64,000 nt of DNA from Thunnus maccoyii (taxonomy: Eukaryota > Chordata > Actinopteri > Scombriformes > Scombridae). Shown here piece after piece: positions 1-13,168 of this stretch (positions within the stretch are counted from its first letter, which is position 1; each line of letters opens with the position of its first letter). Below the pieces are notes generated by a model. The model did no database searches. It saw only the letters and a list, made by a program, of their open reading frames with translations, and was not told the origin of the DNA. The stretch is from contig NC_056550.1 in NCBI RefSeq assembly GCF_910596095.1, forward strand, positions 3,348,001-3,412,000, read 5' to 3'. The position numbers and the translations under genes were made by a program.

Positions 1-3000
1 GCACATCTTGATTGGCTCCTCCTTCAGCCCAGTCCAGGATGAACTTGTGCACCAGGAATGTTTTGCCGATTCCTGCAATCCCACTGGTCAGGACTGTTCT
101 TACTGGTATGTTTTCTCCAGAGGGGTGTTTGAAAATGTCATTGTGCTGAATTGATCTCTCAGTTCTTTCTGGCTTTCTTGATGTCATCTCAATGTGCCTG
201 ACTTCATGCTGCCTGTTGACATCCATATCATTCCCATCTATGATGTATAGCTCTGTGTAGATAGCGTCCAGGAGTTTCTTATCCTTTTGCTTTGACAACC
301 CCTCTGGTATACACATGAACTTGTTCTGGAGGTTTGACTGGAGCATGCATTGGTATGATGTGATGGGTCGTGGAGGCTTTGGTCTTTGCACCAACAAATC
401 TGTATCAGATTTGTTGGTGTTAGAAGTCACATTCTTCAATCTAGCAGAAATTCTTAGGGATTCACATTTCCTTGGTCCTATAAAATACATTTACACACTA
501 TTAATTTGATGGAGATGGAGAAAATATGTTTGCTGCCTACATTACGCTCACTGGCATCATATGTCCAAAACAGTCATGGCAGTGTGACATCCTTATGCTG
601 CAGTGAAGTCATAGGGAGGAGGTCAGGGTGGGTGATTGGGTGTACAAAACACAGGACCGGGGTTGATGTACTGTGTCCATGTTTTTATACTTAAGGATAC
701 CAAAACACTTGGATAAGGTTAGGGAAAGATTGTGGTTTGGCAATATACTGATTTTTTTTCACTTCAAGTTAGTTAAAATCGAGCCATCTTTCTCTATATT
801 TAACCAAAACCACAGTTTTTCCTAACCTTACCCAAGTTCTTTGAATGACCTAAACATAACCAAAACAACATTTGTTTTGCTTTAATGACAAGAGTGGATA
901 TTGTAGGTAAACAAATGAAGAATGTTCCCATTAAGCATATATGTTCAGAATGGACATTTTGCCTTGCCAGTGAACAGTTACTGATTTGTTCAATATAAAA
1001 GTTTTATGTTATGTTTATTTAAAAAAACAATGAAAAAATAATGTATAGTCCAGGTGGTTTTACATTTTCTACATAGCATTTTCGATATGCAAATTTATTA
1101 TATCTATTTCATTTTATAGGAATGAGGTTTGACTAGCCCCCACTTTTCTAGCTACCAACTGAACAAATGCTTATAACACTATAGAAAACATATCTTGTTA
1201 TAGGTGCTACAAATCTGTTACACTATTATTTAAAAAAAAAAAAAAAAGAACTAACAACTAAAATAATTCTGTGCATAGCCGGGAATAAAAACACTAATAT
1301 TATAGGGCTAATTCAAAATAATGTGATGCATTGGTTGTCCCTGCACCAGTCATGTCAGATACTTGTATTATGAACTTCATCACTGTTTGACAGAACTTTG
1401 AGATCTGCAAAATTTCAGTTCATCACTGAGATCCAATCAGATCAGCCAACAAATTGTAACAAATGTTAACCTACTAGTTTAGGACAAAAATCTGAGGGGA
1501 ACAGTAAAAATTCATAAAACACCCAGAGCGGTGGTGTGGACTAGAGCAAACTGGAGATTCCAGCAAAAAACATGAATGCATCCATGATACTTATGTTTCC
1601 AACAGTTTATTGTGGTGAAACTAAGGACCAGTGATTCTACCATTGCTGGTTTCATCTGTCTGTTAAGGTAGTGGATTTCAGCTTTTGCACATTATGGAAA
1701 ATTGATGACTCTGGAGAAACATGATATCATAAAGATCTGACTGTACGCAAAAAAAGACATGGACAGCAGGGCAGACAGTGCAATAACATGTGATTCTGTA
1801 CATACTACACTGGGTGTCTGCATTCATGGACATGTTCTACACATGTAGTAGGCAAGTTTGTAGGTGTGAACAGTCCGTGCTGGCATAAATTACATCTGAG
1901 CAGATAATGTAAGTATTTGCAAGTATTTGCAAATTTCTTGTTGCCAAAAAGTTATCCGCCACAGACTGTCCTGCTCCCCCCCAGGAATCCAGTGCTAAAC
2001 AAAGCGGCACACAAGAGCTTTGTTTTTTCGCATAGATGAAATCATTAAAACAGCTGCTAAATGGCCAAACTCTAAACTGAAATAACTTTACCTTCGGCCT
2101 GAGCACCAGGGGCAGGAGGGTGAGGAAGAACTGCCTGTGCCTGTTGAATGGAAGAAGCTTCTGTGTTCTCTGAAGTGTCTTTAATGTCAGTGGCATCCTC
2201 TGAGAGAGAAAGGCAGAGATAGAAAAGAGAGAGAGAGAGGAAGTTTAGAGAGGCCTTCCTTTTTGCTCATAATGATGGTAAACCAGGTACTGAAATTATT
2301 CAGTTGACCAATCACTATGATCCGCCCTCCTTAGTTCCTGACGGTGGCAGATTTATCACTTGAAATTTGCAGTCACTTTTGAGACAATGGATGTTAAATT
2401 CCACATTTCTAGCCAGCAACCATGGATTTTGTTGGCTGAAATAATGACTGTCTCTAGCAGGTTTTATCAGCTGCTAAACTCTAAGTTCATTTAAAATGAG
2501 AACCCTGTAAAATAATTGCAGTTATTTCAAACTTAATACTATCTACCACAAGTTTGGGTGGACTTCTCCAAAACGACTGAAGAGCAGGACAGAGCTATAT
2601 TGTTACTGTTACTCTAAACGCTGATACACTAGCATCTTGGCTCCTACAGTTTGGATGTTCCAGTCCTGAACCAGAATGTATACTTACTACAAGTAACCTA
2701 TTTTGTAACCTGTACCCCTACAAAATAATGTAGTTATCCAATGTTATGCCCCTTGTCTTTGGAAATAACTTTAGGTTACTAGTCTAGGTGGTAAACTACT
2801 TAGCTGGGCATGCTAACATTTGCAGCTTTCATTAGTGCAGATAAACACACAGTTCACTACATTCCTACTTTGCTCTTGCATTTTTTGTTTTTTGACCGCT
2901 AGAATAAAAGGCACCACCCTTCAAACTCTTTAGATACACCACTGCAGCATGTGGAGAAATCCAAAGCTTAGGCCCACCATGCCAGTTGCTAAACTGTTCA

Positions 3001-3436
3001 GGCAATTGCTGTTAGGGGTTAGGGTTTTGGCTTTGTTCCAGCTAATGTCCTATAATGTAAATCTAAGTTGTAAAAATTCTATCCTATAGTTAATTTCACA
3101 TTAGCAGATGGCTAATGTGAAATTAACTTGGCAGGGGAGATCTTTCAAGGACTTACCATTGGGTGTAGAATCACTTTCTGGAAAATGCTCCACTAAATCA
3201 TTCCTGCCGATCTTCTTAAGAACTTCCACTGTGATTCGCAGAGCTCCAGGAAGGCTGTAGGTTTGCACCATCTGATCCACAGTGTCCTGCCTGTCGGCTT
3301 CCTCCAGCCAGCTCTTTGGGATGCCTGGGAAGCCTTCTACAATGCCAGTCTGCTTCAAGAGCCACTGGAAATGCTTGAGCTCCTCATTCCCCAAGTCCTG
3401 CAGAACTCCTAAGAGGAGCTCCACATGTGACGCCAT
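1..3436 (-). CDS. NLR family protein, PYD-linker-FISNA/NACHT (5' part, cut by window edge)
   Basis: Three exons join in consistent phase. Exon 1 (3436-3157) starts at an ATG and encodes a ~93-residue pyrin domain beginning MASHVELLLGVLQDLG; its donor is GTAAGT and it ends in phase 1. Exon 2 (2199-2092, 36 codons) is an acidic/Pro/Gln linker preceded by a long CT-rich acceptor tract and followed by GTAAAG, phase 1. Exon 3 (477 to before base 1) carries a FISNA-like segment and then the NACHT Walker A, GIAGIGKT, followed by FLVHKFILDW. Rest of NACHT and any LRR or B30.2 exons lie outside the window. In fish this architecture belongs to the expanded NLRC3-like cytosolic innate sensors; PYD implies ASC-type homotypic signalling. 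Function is inferred from family. Expression is untested and such genes are often pseudogenised, but all three exons are open here. Confidence 0.9.
715..834. repeat. Imperfect inverted repeat in NLR intron
   Basis: The arm near 715-743 (ataaggttagggaaagattg) is the near reverse complement of the arm near 808-834, with about 65 bp of AT-rich DNA between. This looks like a small inverted-repeat transposon relic inside the intron between the linker exon and the NACHT exon. Confidence 0.5.
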
Positions 3437-5393
3437 CACTAATCCCTGGTCACATGTGAAGAGAGTTAGAGTATCAGTTACTTTTTACTAACTTTAAATC
3501 CCTCAGAACCATCTGACGATGCCAAATAGTTGCAACTCTTCAGCCCTCACAAAAGTTAGTGTTTGTTTATAGGTTGGCTTTCCAGCTTGATTATTTGAGA
3601 AAGTAAAATCTGCCGTTACCGTTCTCATTAGGTAGAACAATTTGAGCCAGCAGATAATGTGAATGGCTTGGATGAATCTTTCTTGCTGTCTGGACATGCT
3701 CTTGACAATGGTATTTCTATTTGAGGCAAAAGCAATTATCCCCCATTGTTATGACCAGATGTTGATGAGCTCAAAAGAAGTGGTTTGTACATTGTACTGT
3801 CTGACATAAATCAAATGTGTTTGTTGTAGTTTTTGCAAATAGCCACAATCAAAGGCAGAGTGAGAAGCCCGCCATCATAGAGAGGGGGAAAGATACAGTA
3901 TTGTTTAACTATGGGGATAATGGAGCACATTTTCAGACTGCCTCTCCTGCAAGGGGTTCATAGTGTTGCACTCATTTCTTCACATGAAAAGTGACCGAAA
4001 TAGTTGTTATCACAACTTTTTGCTAAAAAGAAAGCTAGAAAAGCGACTATGATGAGCCCTGGTAACCTGATGTCTCTAGCAACCTGATGTCATCAGGTGG
4101 TTTTATTGAGGTAAACATGGTGAATGGCCATGCGTAATGGCACTATGCTCTGGCACTTCTCTAATCACATGCTGCAGATGTATCAACAATGGAGAGGCTT
4201 CTCATACAGTATAAAGCAGCTGTGGACAACAGATATAGCAAGAATCACCCAAATTCATTTACAGAGCAATGCTAACTGATTTACTGACTTTCCTGCCTTA
4301 ACCACATTAAATGCTATTTTCTATGCCGATTTTGGTTAGAGAGTATTTAACTGAAATAACTTTTTTATATTTCAAACATTGATTGGTTATTGCCAAACAA
4401 TTGCAGCAAGTATTTAGTTTGCTCTTGTTGATAAAATTTTGTCAGCTGATTGACATTGCACCAGAAACAGATGTGGTTCTTATTTGCTGCTTGAGCCTCC
4501 TACCTGTTTGCCTTCTTCTACCTTCTTCCACTTGTGCACTGTGCACTCTGTGCTCTGTGCCAATGTACCACACAGACAGGCAAAGTGAGTTTCAAGGTCA
4601 GGAAAATACCAAACAGTCGGAGCTTTGTTTGTACTGGTCACTGCGCCTCCACAAAAATAGGGCCCAATGAGTTTTCATACTGATTCAAGATTTGGGGAGT
4701 GTGGACATTCAGTGTAGGAAAGAAAGGAACATGGCCATGGACCATGCACACTAGAGACTTCTGCTGACCAACCCAGCTAACTTCCTGTTGGCTCCTTGCT
4801 CACTTGAATGGGGATAAAATATTTTTATTGTGTGGCTCTTCTAGACTTTCCAAATGTTTATGGACTGGATGGATCAAATTCTGATAATAAAATAAATCAT
4901 TTTGCGGAAGTTGTTTGGCTCAAAAAAAAATGTATTCACCATTTTACAGCCACTTCTTTTCCAATGATTGTGTGTGGGGAAAACTGATTTTTGGGCTAAT
5001 GTGCATAATGCGATTGTCCTGGAAGTTGTAATTACATGATTTGGCTACTATGTCAAATGTATTGGGCCACAGGGATTCTTAAGACAACAACCAAACCAGA
5101 TTCTAACCAGACTAATGTGCATTGCTAACTGACATTAGCAATGCACGTTTCCCTGGTGTATGTTTGATTGGTGGCTCAGTCAACAAGCTAAAGTTCAGGA
5201 CAAGACGTGTTCTTGTCTGTAAGTTAGATAAGAAGGAGACTTTAGCAGGAAAGCTAATGTGGGTTGTTGTTCAGAATCTGTGGCTCTTGTGTTGTGTAGC
5301 AGGATGCTATCAGGCTCAGTGTGATTGTCTGCTCTGCCCATGTTATTGCTTTCTGATATTTTGTCAAAGGAGAAAACAGGACAAGTGATTTAA

Positions 5394-5422
5394 ATTCGCT
5401 ATTGGATTTGCCAATAGCGAAT
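5394..5422. repeat. 12-bp perfect hairpin
   Basis: attcgctattgg (5394-5405) and its exact reverse complement (5411-5422) flank a 5-base loop. No gene or T-tract is next to it, so no function is assigned. Confidence 0.55.
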
Positions 5423-7095
5423 AGGAAAAGGAAAAGCAGCAATGGAAATGCAATTGGGAAAAGGGAATCGCCCTTTTAAATGCCTGATTATAAGCTGCAT
5501 TCTTAATTCAGTTTACAAATTCAGATATTTATTTCTCTTTTTAAAACTGCATTTTCAAATAGATTTTGAAATTAAATTTTTTATTTAGGAATTCGTTAAT
5601 TTATTTTCAAATGATGTTTTTATTGACTATTTCCAAGTTGCTTTTGCAAATCATTCTTTAATTTGAACAATGTATTGATGGATAATTATTTCATTTGTAA
5701 ATCCTTTTTTAATTCCTCTTCTTAATTGTACAATTAGTTATTAATAATGAAATGCTTTATTACTATTTCCGTGACCCTTGTGGTCCTCCATACTGTGGTG
5801 TCTGCAATGCGCCTGACAGCACTGCAGCAATTTTACACACATAAACTATATAGAAACTAAAATCATACCTGGTGATTATATGCACAGTATTAGAAGATAT
5901 TAAAAATCTATTAGCGTTCTGTTCTGCAATTATTTGTAAGATATGTTTGTTTAAGTTAAGTTATTTGATGCCATCTTGGATTTCTACAGCTGATGATAAT
6001 TTCACCAGTTACTTAAAGTGGTTGAGGTGAAAAGGAATCAGTATATTCATGCTTAATATCGGGGAAAGACAAGCCAGACTTTGCTGAATCCTGCCACATC
6101 CTGACATTATTCATTTCAGCAGCTGCTGTGCCCTCCACAACTGACCCTCTCCTTTGCGCTCCAGGTGAGGCAGCACTGATGAAATGTTGAGTGGACTTTG
6201 ATTTAATATTTGAGTTGGCTTCTATCTTTTAAAATTGAAAGATGTTTATGGAATAGTTATGGCTCAAGCATACAAGTACAAGTACAGATAACACTGCTGG
6301 TTTGAATGTTTATGATAACGTGGATCTATAATTAACCTTTGATATTAAGTGAAACTAAATGTGTGACAGGATTATTATACAATCTGGCTTCAATTCACCA
6401 CCTCACTATCTGCGTCGCCAATTTTCCCTGTCTCCAAAATGATCGTATGCCTGGCTCAGAGTTTATGTACAGGTGCGCACATTATCCCATCAAGTTTGTT
6501 TTTATAGGTCACAACATTTGTTTGGGAAGTGGTGTACGCCTCTTTCAGGCCCCATTTTGCGTGTACATAACTGTTATAAATGAGACCCCTGGACATGTTA
6601 TGTTTTGTTTGTACTCACTTGAGACACTGTGGCACAGGCCTCTGCAGACTGGGAGGTGCACAACCATGCGCCCCAACAACTTGTGGAGCCTAGACGCTCA
6701 ATGTCACTTTTGGCTTATTTACCATTAGCTGAGCACAATATTGCTTTGTTCTACACAGGTCTAAGAAATTAATACTCTTCAACATAGTTAAAGGACCCTA
6801 CTGAAACAAAGCACCAAGTTACACAAAAGGCAACAAAGGCTGGCCTCAGCTGCAGTATCTCAGGTGTGTTGCAATGCAGGAAGAAAAGCTCGGGTTAACT
6901 TCTTACCCAAGTCCTAATGTTAGACTGTCTTACTCTGCTCCCACCCTGCACACCTAAGGAAGGGGCAGCCTCGTCTCAAATGAAGAAATGTGTAGTTTAA
7001 ATGAATATGTAGTGTGGTTTTAGTTCATAGGTTTACTCAGCATCAAGTTCACTTTGGACTCAAGCCAATACCAGATTTTCAGAATAGAGCATTTC

Positions 7096-7124
7096 ATGGG
7101 ATCAAACAGAGCCTTTGATCCCAT
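7096..7124. repeat. 11-bp perfect hairpin
   Basis: atgggatcaaa (7096-7106) and its exact complement (7114-7124) surround a 7-base loop. It lies in AT-rich intergenic DNA. It may be the core of a small inverted-repeat element. Confidence 0.5.
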
Positions 7125-9179
7125 AAAATTTACTTAACATTTTCATTGTATGATGAAAACTGTCACAGTCAGAAAATCTATATTATATTTAGTCTACTAA
7201 ATGGTAGCCAAATTATGTAGGCTATTAAAGAATTTGAAGTAAAACAATTTCCTGGTGAACTGCAAATTAACCCTTTCAGGTTTTTTCTTTAAATAAAGTG
7301 GGTTTGTCTTGCTGTACTGGGTGTGATTTATATCATTTCTGGACAGAATGCTTGCCTTTAACTGTAACTGTAACAACTCTGGCTTTTTAGGAGATTTTAA
7401 CACTGACTGAACACAAGATTACATACAAAAGTTTTATATTTTTTTAATGAGATACCAATCCATCCTAAGACTCTTTCTCTCATCACTTAACCAAAAGTGA
7501 CAAAGGTAGAAATAATACTTAATAATGTACTAAAATCAAAACAAATAAGCCAGATGTTCTTTTAAGGTTATCATTATTAATATTATTAGTATTATACATT
7601 TCAATATAAATATATTTTCACTGACCTGACAATCCACTGTGACATTATTAGATATAACATGTTTAAACACTGTTGACTGTTACAAGTAGAAGCCAAGAAT
7701 GGGGAACTGAGTCCAATTCCTTGCGTAGTTTTAACATCATCTCTTGTCTTCCTCTTTCACTGAGGAAACTGACTTAACTTGTAATCACAGCAGGCTGTTG
7801 TTTAGTAGGCTGTTGTGACTGTTTGTTCCAGTTCATGAAACCATATTTTAAACTCCCCAACTCCTGTTTGTAATGCAAGCTATTATAAATTTGTCACCAT
7901 GATATAAATATAATAAGATATAGATACTGATATATAGATAAGATAAAGAAGATAAACTTGAAAAATCAGTTTAAAAGCCTCTTTAACTGGTTCACTTTTG
8001 TATGACTGTAAACTTTGACTCCAATAAATTTAAGAAAGAAATATTTTCAACTTTGAAACAATATATCAAAATGTGTTTGGGGGGGAAGTGCCTCTATGGC
8101 AACAAGCCTGGACCCCTTTATGCCCTCCCTAAAATGCAGTGGGCTTATATCTCAGGAGCCAAGGCCAGCCAGGACTCCCTCACTGTACAAAAAAACATTT
8201 TAATAAAAAGATTTCATAATTTCTTTTGTCAACAGGCACTTTGTATTTTGTGTTTGTGGCCATGTCTTCCCCATTATTTACTTAGTGTTTTTCTCAAATG
8301 AGCAAGCAGTGTCCCTCTGGGTTGTGCTGCTGGTAAATGTCATACAGTCTGTGTGGTCAAACATGGTGTTGCAGCCTTACCGAGATAAGAAAGGTGAAGC
8401 AGGCATCCTTTGATTAAAAAATAGTTAAGTATCAAGCAATCATTTTCATGTTGCTGTAAAACTTTGACTGGACAGGTTGCACACTCTGACTTCATAGCAG
8501 ATAATAGAAAGTAAACAAATTAAATGAAACAATAGGGTTGCTAATGATATCACCCCTGACTTTTTTTATTTTTTATTTTTAAGCTGTGCTGTATGAGTAA
8601 TGACCTTAACGTAACTAGAATACTGTGGGCCTTTGTTTTTGTATGTCATGCATATAGATAAGAGTGTTTAAGTTATGTATTTGAGACATGTATTGATACA
8701 TACACATAAAACCTTAAGATTTGTGAATTTTTTTATTGTTCTTTTCTCAGTTTCCAGCACTAATCTGTACCTATAGCATATATGTATCAGAGTATAGGCT
8801 AAGCTTTGTAGGCTACTGTAGGTTATATATTTTTGTATGCTAAGAAACACAGTAAAACATATCTAAGTTTCTGTATGTATCTCTGATATGTGCATTGTTT
8901 CTTGTTTGTGTAAACATAGATGTATTCTAAAATGTTTGGGGGTTTTTGTAGTAGCTACACCACAGTAGAATGTACAGATTTGAAGGCATTGCCTTTGTTG
9001 GTAAAATGACACATTACTTTGCTTTATTTATTTACATGATGACTTGGCTTCTGAACCTCTCTCCTGCTAAAATGAGCATTTATAGTTTCAGGGTTAATTT
9101 AACTGGCCCCTCTGGTCCCAGTCTGGCCCCTGTAGCAGTGTGCAGTGTCGCTAGTAGTATTTGATGTTGCGGTTGAAAC

Positions 9180-9483
9180 GGGCAAAGACTTCACCTCCCA
9201 CAATGCTTTGCCCCCAGCGCTTAGGTAACTTCCGGTGGTGCTGTTGGCGGGCAGAACGGGATCGGTGATGTTGTAGCGACGCTGAGGCTATTGTGTTATT
9301 CAGTAGCTAACCACATTGAAGGAAAGTGGACTCAAACCACGCCACTAAGCCCTTGGGTAGTTTTGTGTCACCAGTGGAGTGTCTCCGGCCTGTTATTCGT
9401 CTATAACAGCCGCTGAAATCACAGTGTTTTCACTCGGGCCTGCCGTAAGCCCATACAAGCGCTCCGAAGCTTTCTCTGTAAAG
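9180..9483 (+). promoter_or_regulatory. cbx1: cbx1 promoter and first (5' UTR) exon
   Basis: A local GC-rich, CpG-containing patch in AT-rich surroundings. It holds a ZNF143/Staf-like site (cctcccacaatgctttgcc, 9194-9212) and an ETS-type ACTTCCGG (9228-9235), with no TATA box, as in housekeeping promoters. The transcribed exon would end at 9483 before a good GTAAGG donor. Reading its 3' end in the frame of the next recognised exon gives an open stretch without an ATG and a TGA upstream, so this exon is probably untranslated. Assignment to cbx1 rests on position and strand. Confidence 0.6.
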
Positions 9484-10783
9484 GTAAGGCTCGTGTTAGC
9501 AGGAGCTGTTCAGGGAAAACACGCCAGCCATGTTGCCCTCTGGCTGCAGGGTACAGACTGCCTGGCTCGTCTCTTTGATCAGATGTTTAATTGCAGTACA
9601 ATGAGGGTCAAAACAAATAAGTAGCCTATCCAACGTTAATTGTCCGATCTTTGCTAGGCGCAAATTAACGTTAGAGGAGTGCTCACCACGGTAGTCAAAC
9701 GCTTGTTATTAAACAATTATAGACTTGCATAGACTTAGAAACCTGTTAATTCTATGGTTGCATGTAAATTAGTTTAATTTAACGTTAACCACATCTGTGG
9801 TTGCAGTCTGCATATCAGTGAGTGATACGAGAGACATGGAGGGGGCGTTTTCTTCCTTGCTAGCAAACATTACCGTTAACTGTTACTAAACGCGGCACAC
9901 GTGTATCACTTGATTAAGTGTTAGCCTGGAGATTTACATAGTTTTGTACTGTTAGAGTTTTGGAGTGGACTCGGTGAATTATTGGCCTTTTGTTGGTTCG
10001 GCATTTGAAATATGTACAGCCAGTGGGGTTTTGCCGCTTCGGCTCAAACAGAGGCTTGCGGCCTTAGTTGCTGAATAAAGTTTAGCCGACCTCATAACGT
10101 TAGTCATTCATTGTTTCACACCCGGCATGGGTGCATTTTATTAGATGAGGTGCTCTGTTCATCACACCATCAGCACCTCTATGGGTTTTCAAATGACTAG
10201 CATTCGTCAGACTCTGTCTTGATAACAGGGTGAGCATGTTGGTTGTTGAAGCCAAAAAAGATGCACACTGGAATTTAGGCCGCGTTTAGATCCGTGAAAA
10301 ACGGCAGCCCTCCCGTTCATTTGAATGGGGGCAGCGCTTTTACGCTGCGGGAGCGGGGACCGCACAGGGCTAAGCAAAAAACCGTGGCGGCCGTCCAGTG
10401 AGAAATTGAACCTTTTGCCCGAAAGCAACCCGACGTCATGCTGCGTTGGCCAATCACATACATGCAACTGCACATTCCTGGTAGGTTACTTTGTAACGTG
10501 AACACCATATTTGACTGTTTACCTTGTGATCATCAGGAGGAAAGATAAACAGTTGCAGCCGTGAAAACTTTCCCAAGTTGTAAAATCTGTTCTGTGAGTA
10601 TTACAAACTGCTGTGTGGTGTTTTGGCTTCTGATAAGCCTCTAAATGTATTAATCTGTAGCTCCAACTCGATTTCCTGGATTATATTTCATTGTCTCACC
10701 TGTACCTCAAACAACATGGCCCCCACCACCACTACCCCCAGCAGTTTAGTGCCTGATTGCCGGATTGTGTTTGAATGCAGCCT

Positions 10784-10832
10784 AGAAAAGGCTGGCTACA
10801 CATGGTTCCACCATGTGTAGCCAGCCTTTTCT
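10784..10832. repeat. 22-bp perfect inverted repeat, 5-base loop
   Basis: The arm at 10784-10805 contains aaaaggctggctacacatgg; the arm at 10811-10832 is its exact reverse complement. The loop is ttcca. On either strand the RNA would form a perfect 22-bp stem. Confidence 0.8.
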
Positions 10833-10968
10833 GTGATGTTAAAATTTGGTTGAACATGCACGCAAAGTTAGTTTCTCACATGTGCTCGGTACCCAGTCCT
10901 CTACTGTGGGACTTAAAGTAGGTGGAAGTGCCTGTACATATATATACATATACATACACGTGCACTCA

Positions 10969-11405
10969 CCAGCCACTTCATTAGGTACTTCTGTGCAATC
11001 TAATGCAATCCAATACAACAGCTCTGCCATAAATTCTACATTTCTTAAGCTTATACATTTTCAGCTTTTGATGACATATTCAGAAAGATGATAATTCCGC
11101 TTTGTTTATTATTGAGGTCAATAATGGTGGTGGTATACTGGAGTGTGTTGTATTGAATGGTGTTTCTAATATTTTGTCCACTCCATTAACATACATGAGG
11201 GGGGCAAAATATGAGGAACACTTTTCAATATAATGCACTTCAGTACACCACTACAACCTCAATAATAAATAAGGTAGAATTATCACCTTTCTGACAATGT
11301 CAACAAAAACTGAAAATGTATAAACTTTGTAAAGGTAGAATTTATGGCAGAGCTGTTGTATTGGATTGCATTATATTGCACAGGTGTCCCTAATGAAGTA
11401 GCCTG
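10969..11405. mobile_element. Long-palindrome MITE
   Basis: The left arm (about 10969-11183) is repeated in inverted orientation at about 11202-11405. Matching blocks include aatccaatacaacagctctg/its complement, the attctac block and the ttattattgaggt block near the centre. Outer ends carry cacttcattaggtac-type sequence common in fish repeats. No coding capacity. Arms have diverged slightly, so it is not very recent. Confidence 0.8.
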
Positions 11406-11876
11406 TGTTTGTGTGTGTGTATACACACGCTCTCTCATTCATTTGAATGGGAAATAAAAATAGATCAAAAATAAATAAGATCCACTGTGTTGTAGTGCAC
11501 TTCTACAACCTACTGAAAAAAACAACAACAAAATAAAATAAACCAGATCATATTATTATAGTGGTTAAGATGCATGTTGTGTGGAAAGTGATCAATACTA
11601 AAATGATCATTCATCATGGTACTTTTGACAGAAATCATTGACTTGTATTATCATGCAGTGTGTTTACATGCAGGTTACAGTCGCTTTTCTCCAGAAAACT
11701 GATTTCTTAACTGTCATGTGAATGAGAAACTTGCTTTCTGTAATCAGAGAATGGGATTAGAGAAGATTGGTTTCCACAGGTAGATTTTACTCCAGAGGAC
11801 ACTGATTTATCTGCCATGTATATGCATAACCAATCTAATTCTTTTCTAATCAGCTTTTACAAGTAAGCATGTGTAC

Positions 11877-12467
11877 TAGGGGTGCAACGGATCACTAAAC
11901 TCACGGTTCGGATCGTATCACGGATTTGAGTAACGGATCGGATCATTTTTTGGATCAGCCACAAAAAAAAGGTGGGGGAGGGACAAATAAAACTTTGCTT
12001 TCGATATATTCTGTAAAACACTTACAGTAAGGAACTTTTGTTCATGATCTTAAATGAAAACAACATTCAAGATGTCTGATGTTTAAATAAATCCGTTACA
12101 CCACTAATGTGCACAGTAACAGACTGCGGACCGAGTGGCTGGAGTGAAGCATCCTCATATCTAAAATAATAGAATCCAAAGTCTGACTGAAACTTATAGA
12201 ACGTAGCCTGTAGATGTCTAAATAAGTCAATTTCACTGCTGAACATTTGACTGATTCAGATACAACTCCACTGTCTGTCTCTCACTGCGCTGTCCGGCTG
12301 CTCCGACACACGATGTGCTAGATTTATAACACAAGACAAAACCAGAGCATCACTGCGAAACAGCACATACAGCACAATAATCGTTTTATCTCAATTATCA
12401 TGTTTTCATAATCGTTGGAAGCCAAAATCGTAATTGAAAATAAAATTCAATTAATCGCCCAACTCTA
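11877..12467. mobile_element. hAT-like non-autonomous element (decayed or composite)
   Basis: The left end TAGGGGTGCAACGGATC is a typical hAT terminus. The right end (ttaatcgcccaactcta) is a looser complement. Flanks ATGTGTAC and GTGTTTAC agree at 6 of 8 bases, suggesting an eroded 8-bp target duplication. The middle has no transposase frame. Confidence 0.55.
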
Positions 12468-12492
12468 GTGTTTACATGTGGTGCAAGTAAGC

Positions 12493-12879
12493 TTAAAGGT
12501 GCAGTGTTTAGAATTTAGTGGTATCTAGCAGAACGGACTTGGCGGATGTGAAATATAATATTTAAAGTATGTTTTAATTAGTGTATAATCCCATGAAAAT
12601 AAGAATCGTGATTTTGTTAGAATGAGCCCTTTTATATCTTCATAGGAAGCGGGTCCCCCTCCACAGAGGCTGCAATGTTGCACCGTCATGTTTCTACAGT
12701 AGCCCAGAACAGACAAACCAAACACTGGCTCTAGAGTGGACCTTTCGCATTTTTCTTGAGTTTCACAGCCGCTGTAGGTTCTCCTACATGCTTGGGAGGG
12801 GAGGGGAGATGTATTCAGTTGGTAGCAATCTGCAACCTCACCACTAGATATCACTAAAATTTACACACTGGTCCTTTAA
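12493..12879. mobile_element. TTAA-flanked MITE
   Basis: Begins TTAAAGGTGCAGTGT and ends with the imperfect inverse (cacactggtcctttaa), with TTAA at both ends. Subterminal blocks tagtggtatctag and ctagatatcacta are also inverted. TTAA flanks suggest piggyBac-type mobilisation; that is inference. No open frame fits a transposase. Confidence 0.65.
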
Positions 12880-13039
12880 TTTCCATTTAATGGAAAATTA
12901 AATGTTCAGCTGCTTCCTTGTTTTCAGTGTTGTAATATGTACACATTGAGGTCTGCTGCTAAAGGCTGGTGATATTCTATGTATATGTATGTTTTTTTCG
13001 TTGCAAGAAAACTGACAGTTAGTCCAATAGTTTGACCTC

Positions 13040-13118
13040 TCTACCCTGTCTGTGACACTCGGCCCCAAGCCCATTGGTTCCTGCTGAGAACATGAATCTT
13101 TTAAAATGGGTCATATTT

Positions 13119-13168
<50 letters not shown>

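Larger units (their letters stand above)
3500..9180. other. Intergenic stretch, no gene recognised
   Basis: About 5.7 kb between the NLR start and the cbx1 promoter. Open frames here are short, lack splice support and resemble nothing I know. AT-rich tracts are prominent around 5.5-5.8 kb and 7.5-7.9 kb. The segment around 6,470-6,600 resembles a common teleost dispersed repeat rather than a gene. Two small perfect hairpins are listed separately. Confidence 0.6.

Noticed and set aside
6339..6728. 129-codon plus-strand open frame
   Set aside because: No recognisable domain or splice context; part of it (around 6,470-6,600) resembles a common fish repeat.
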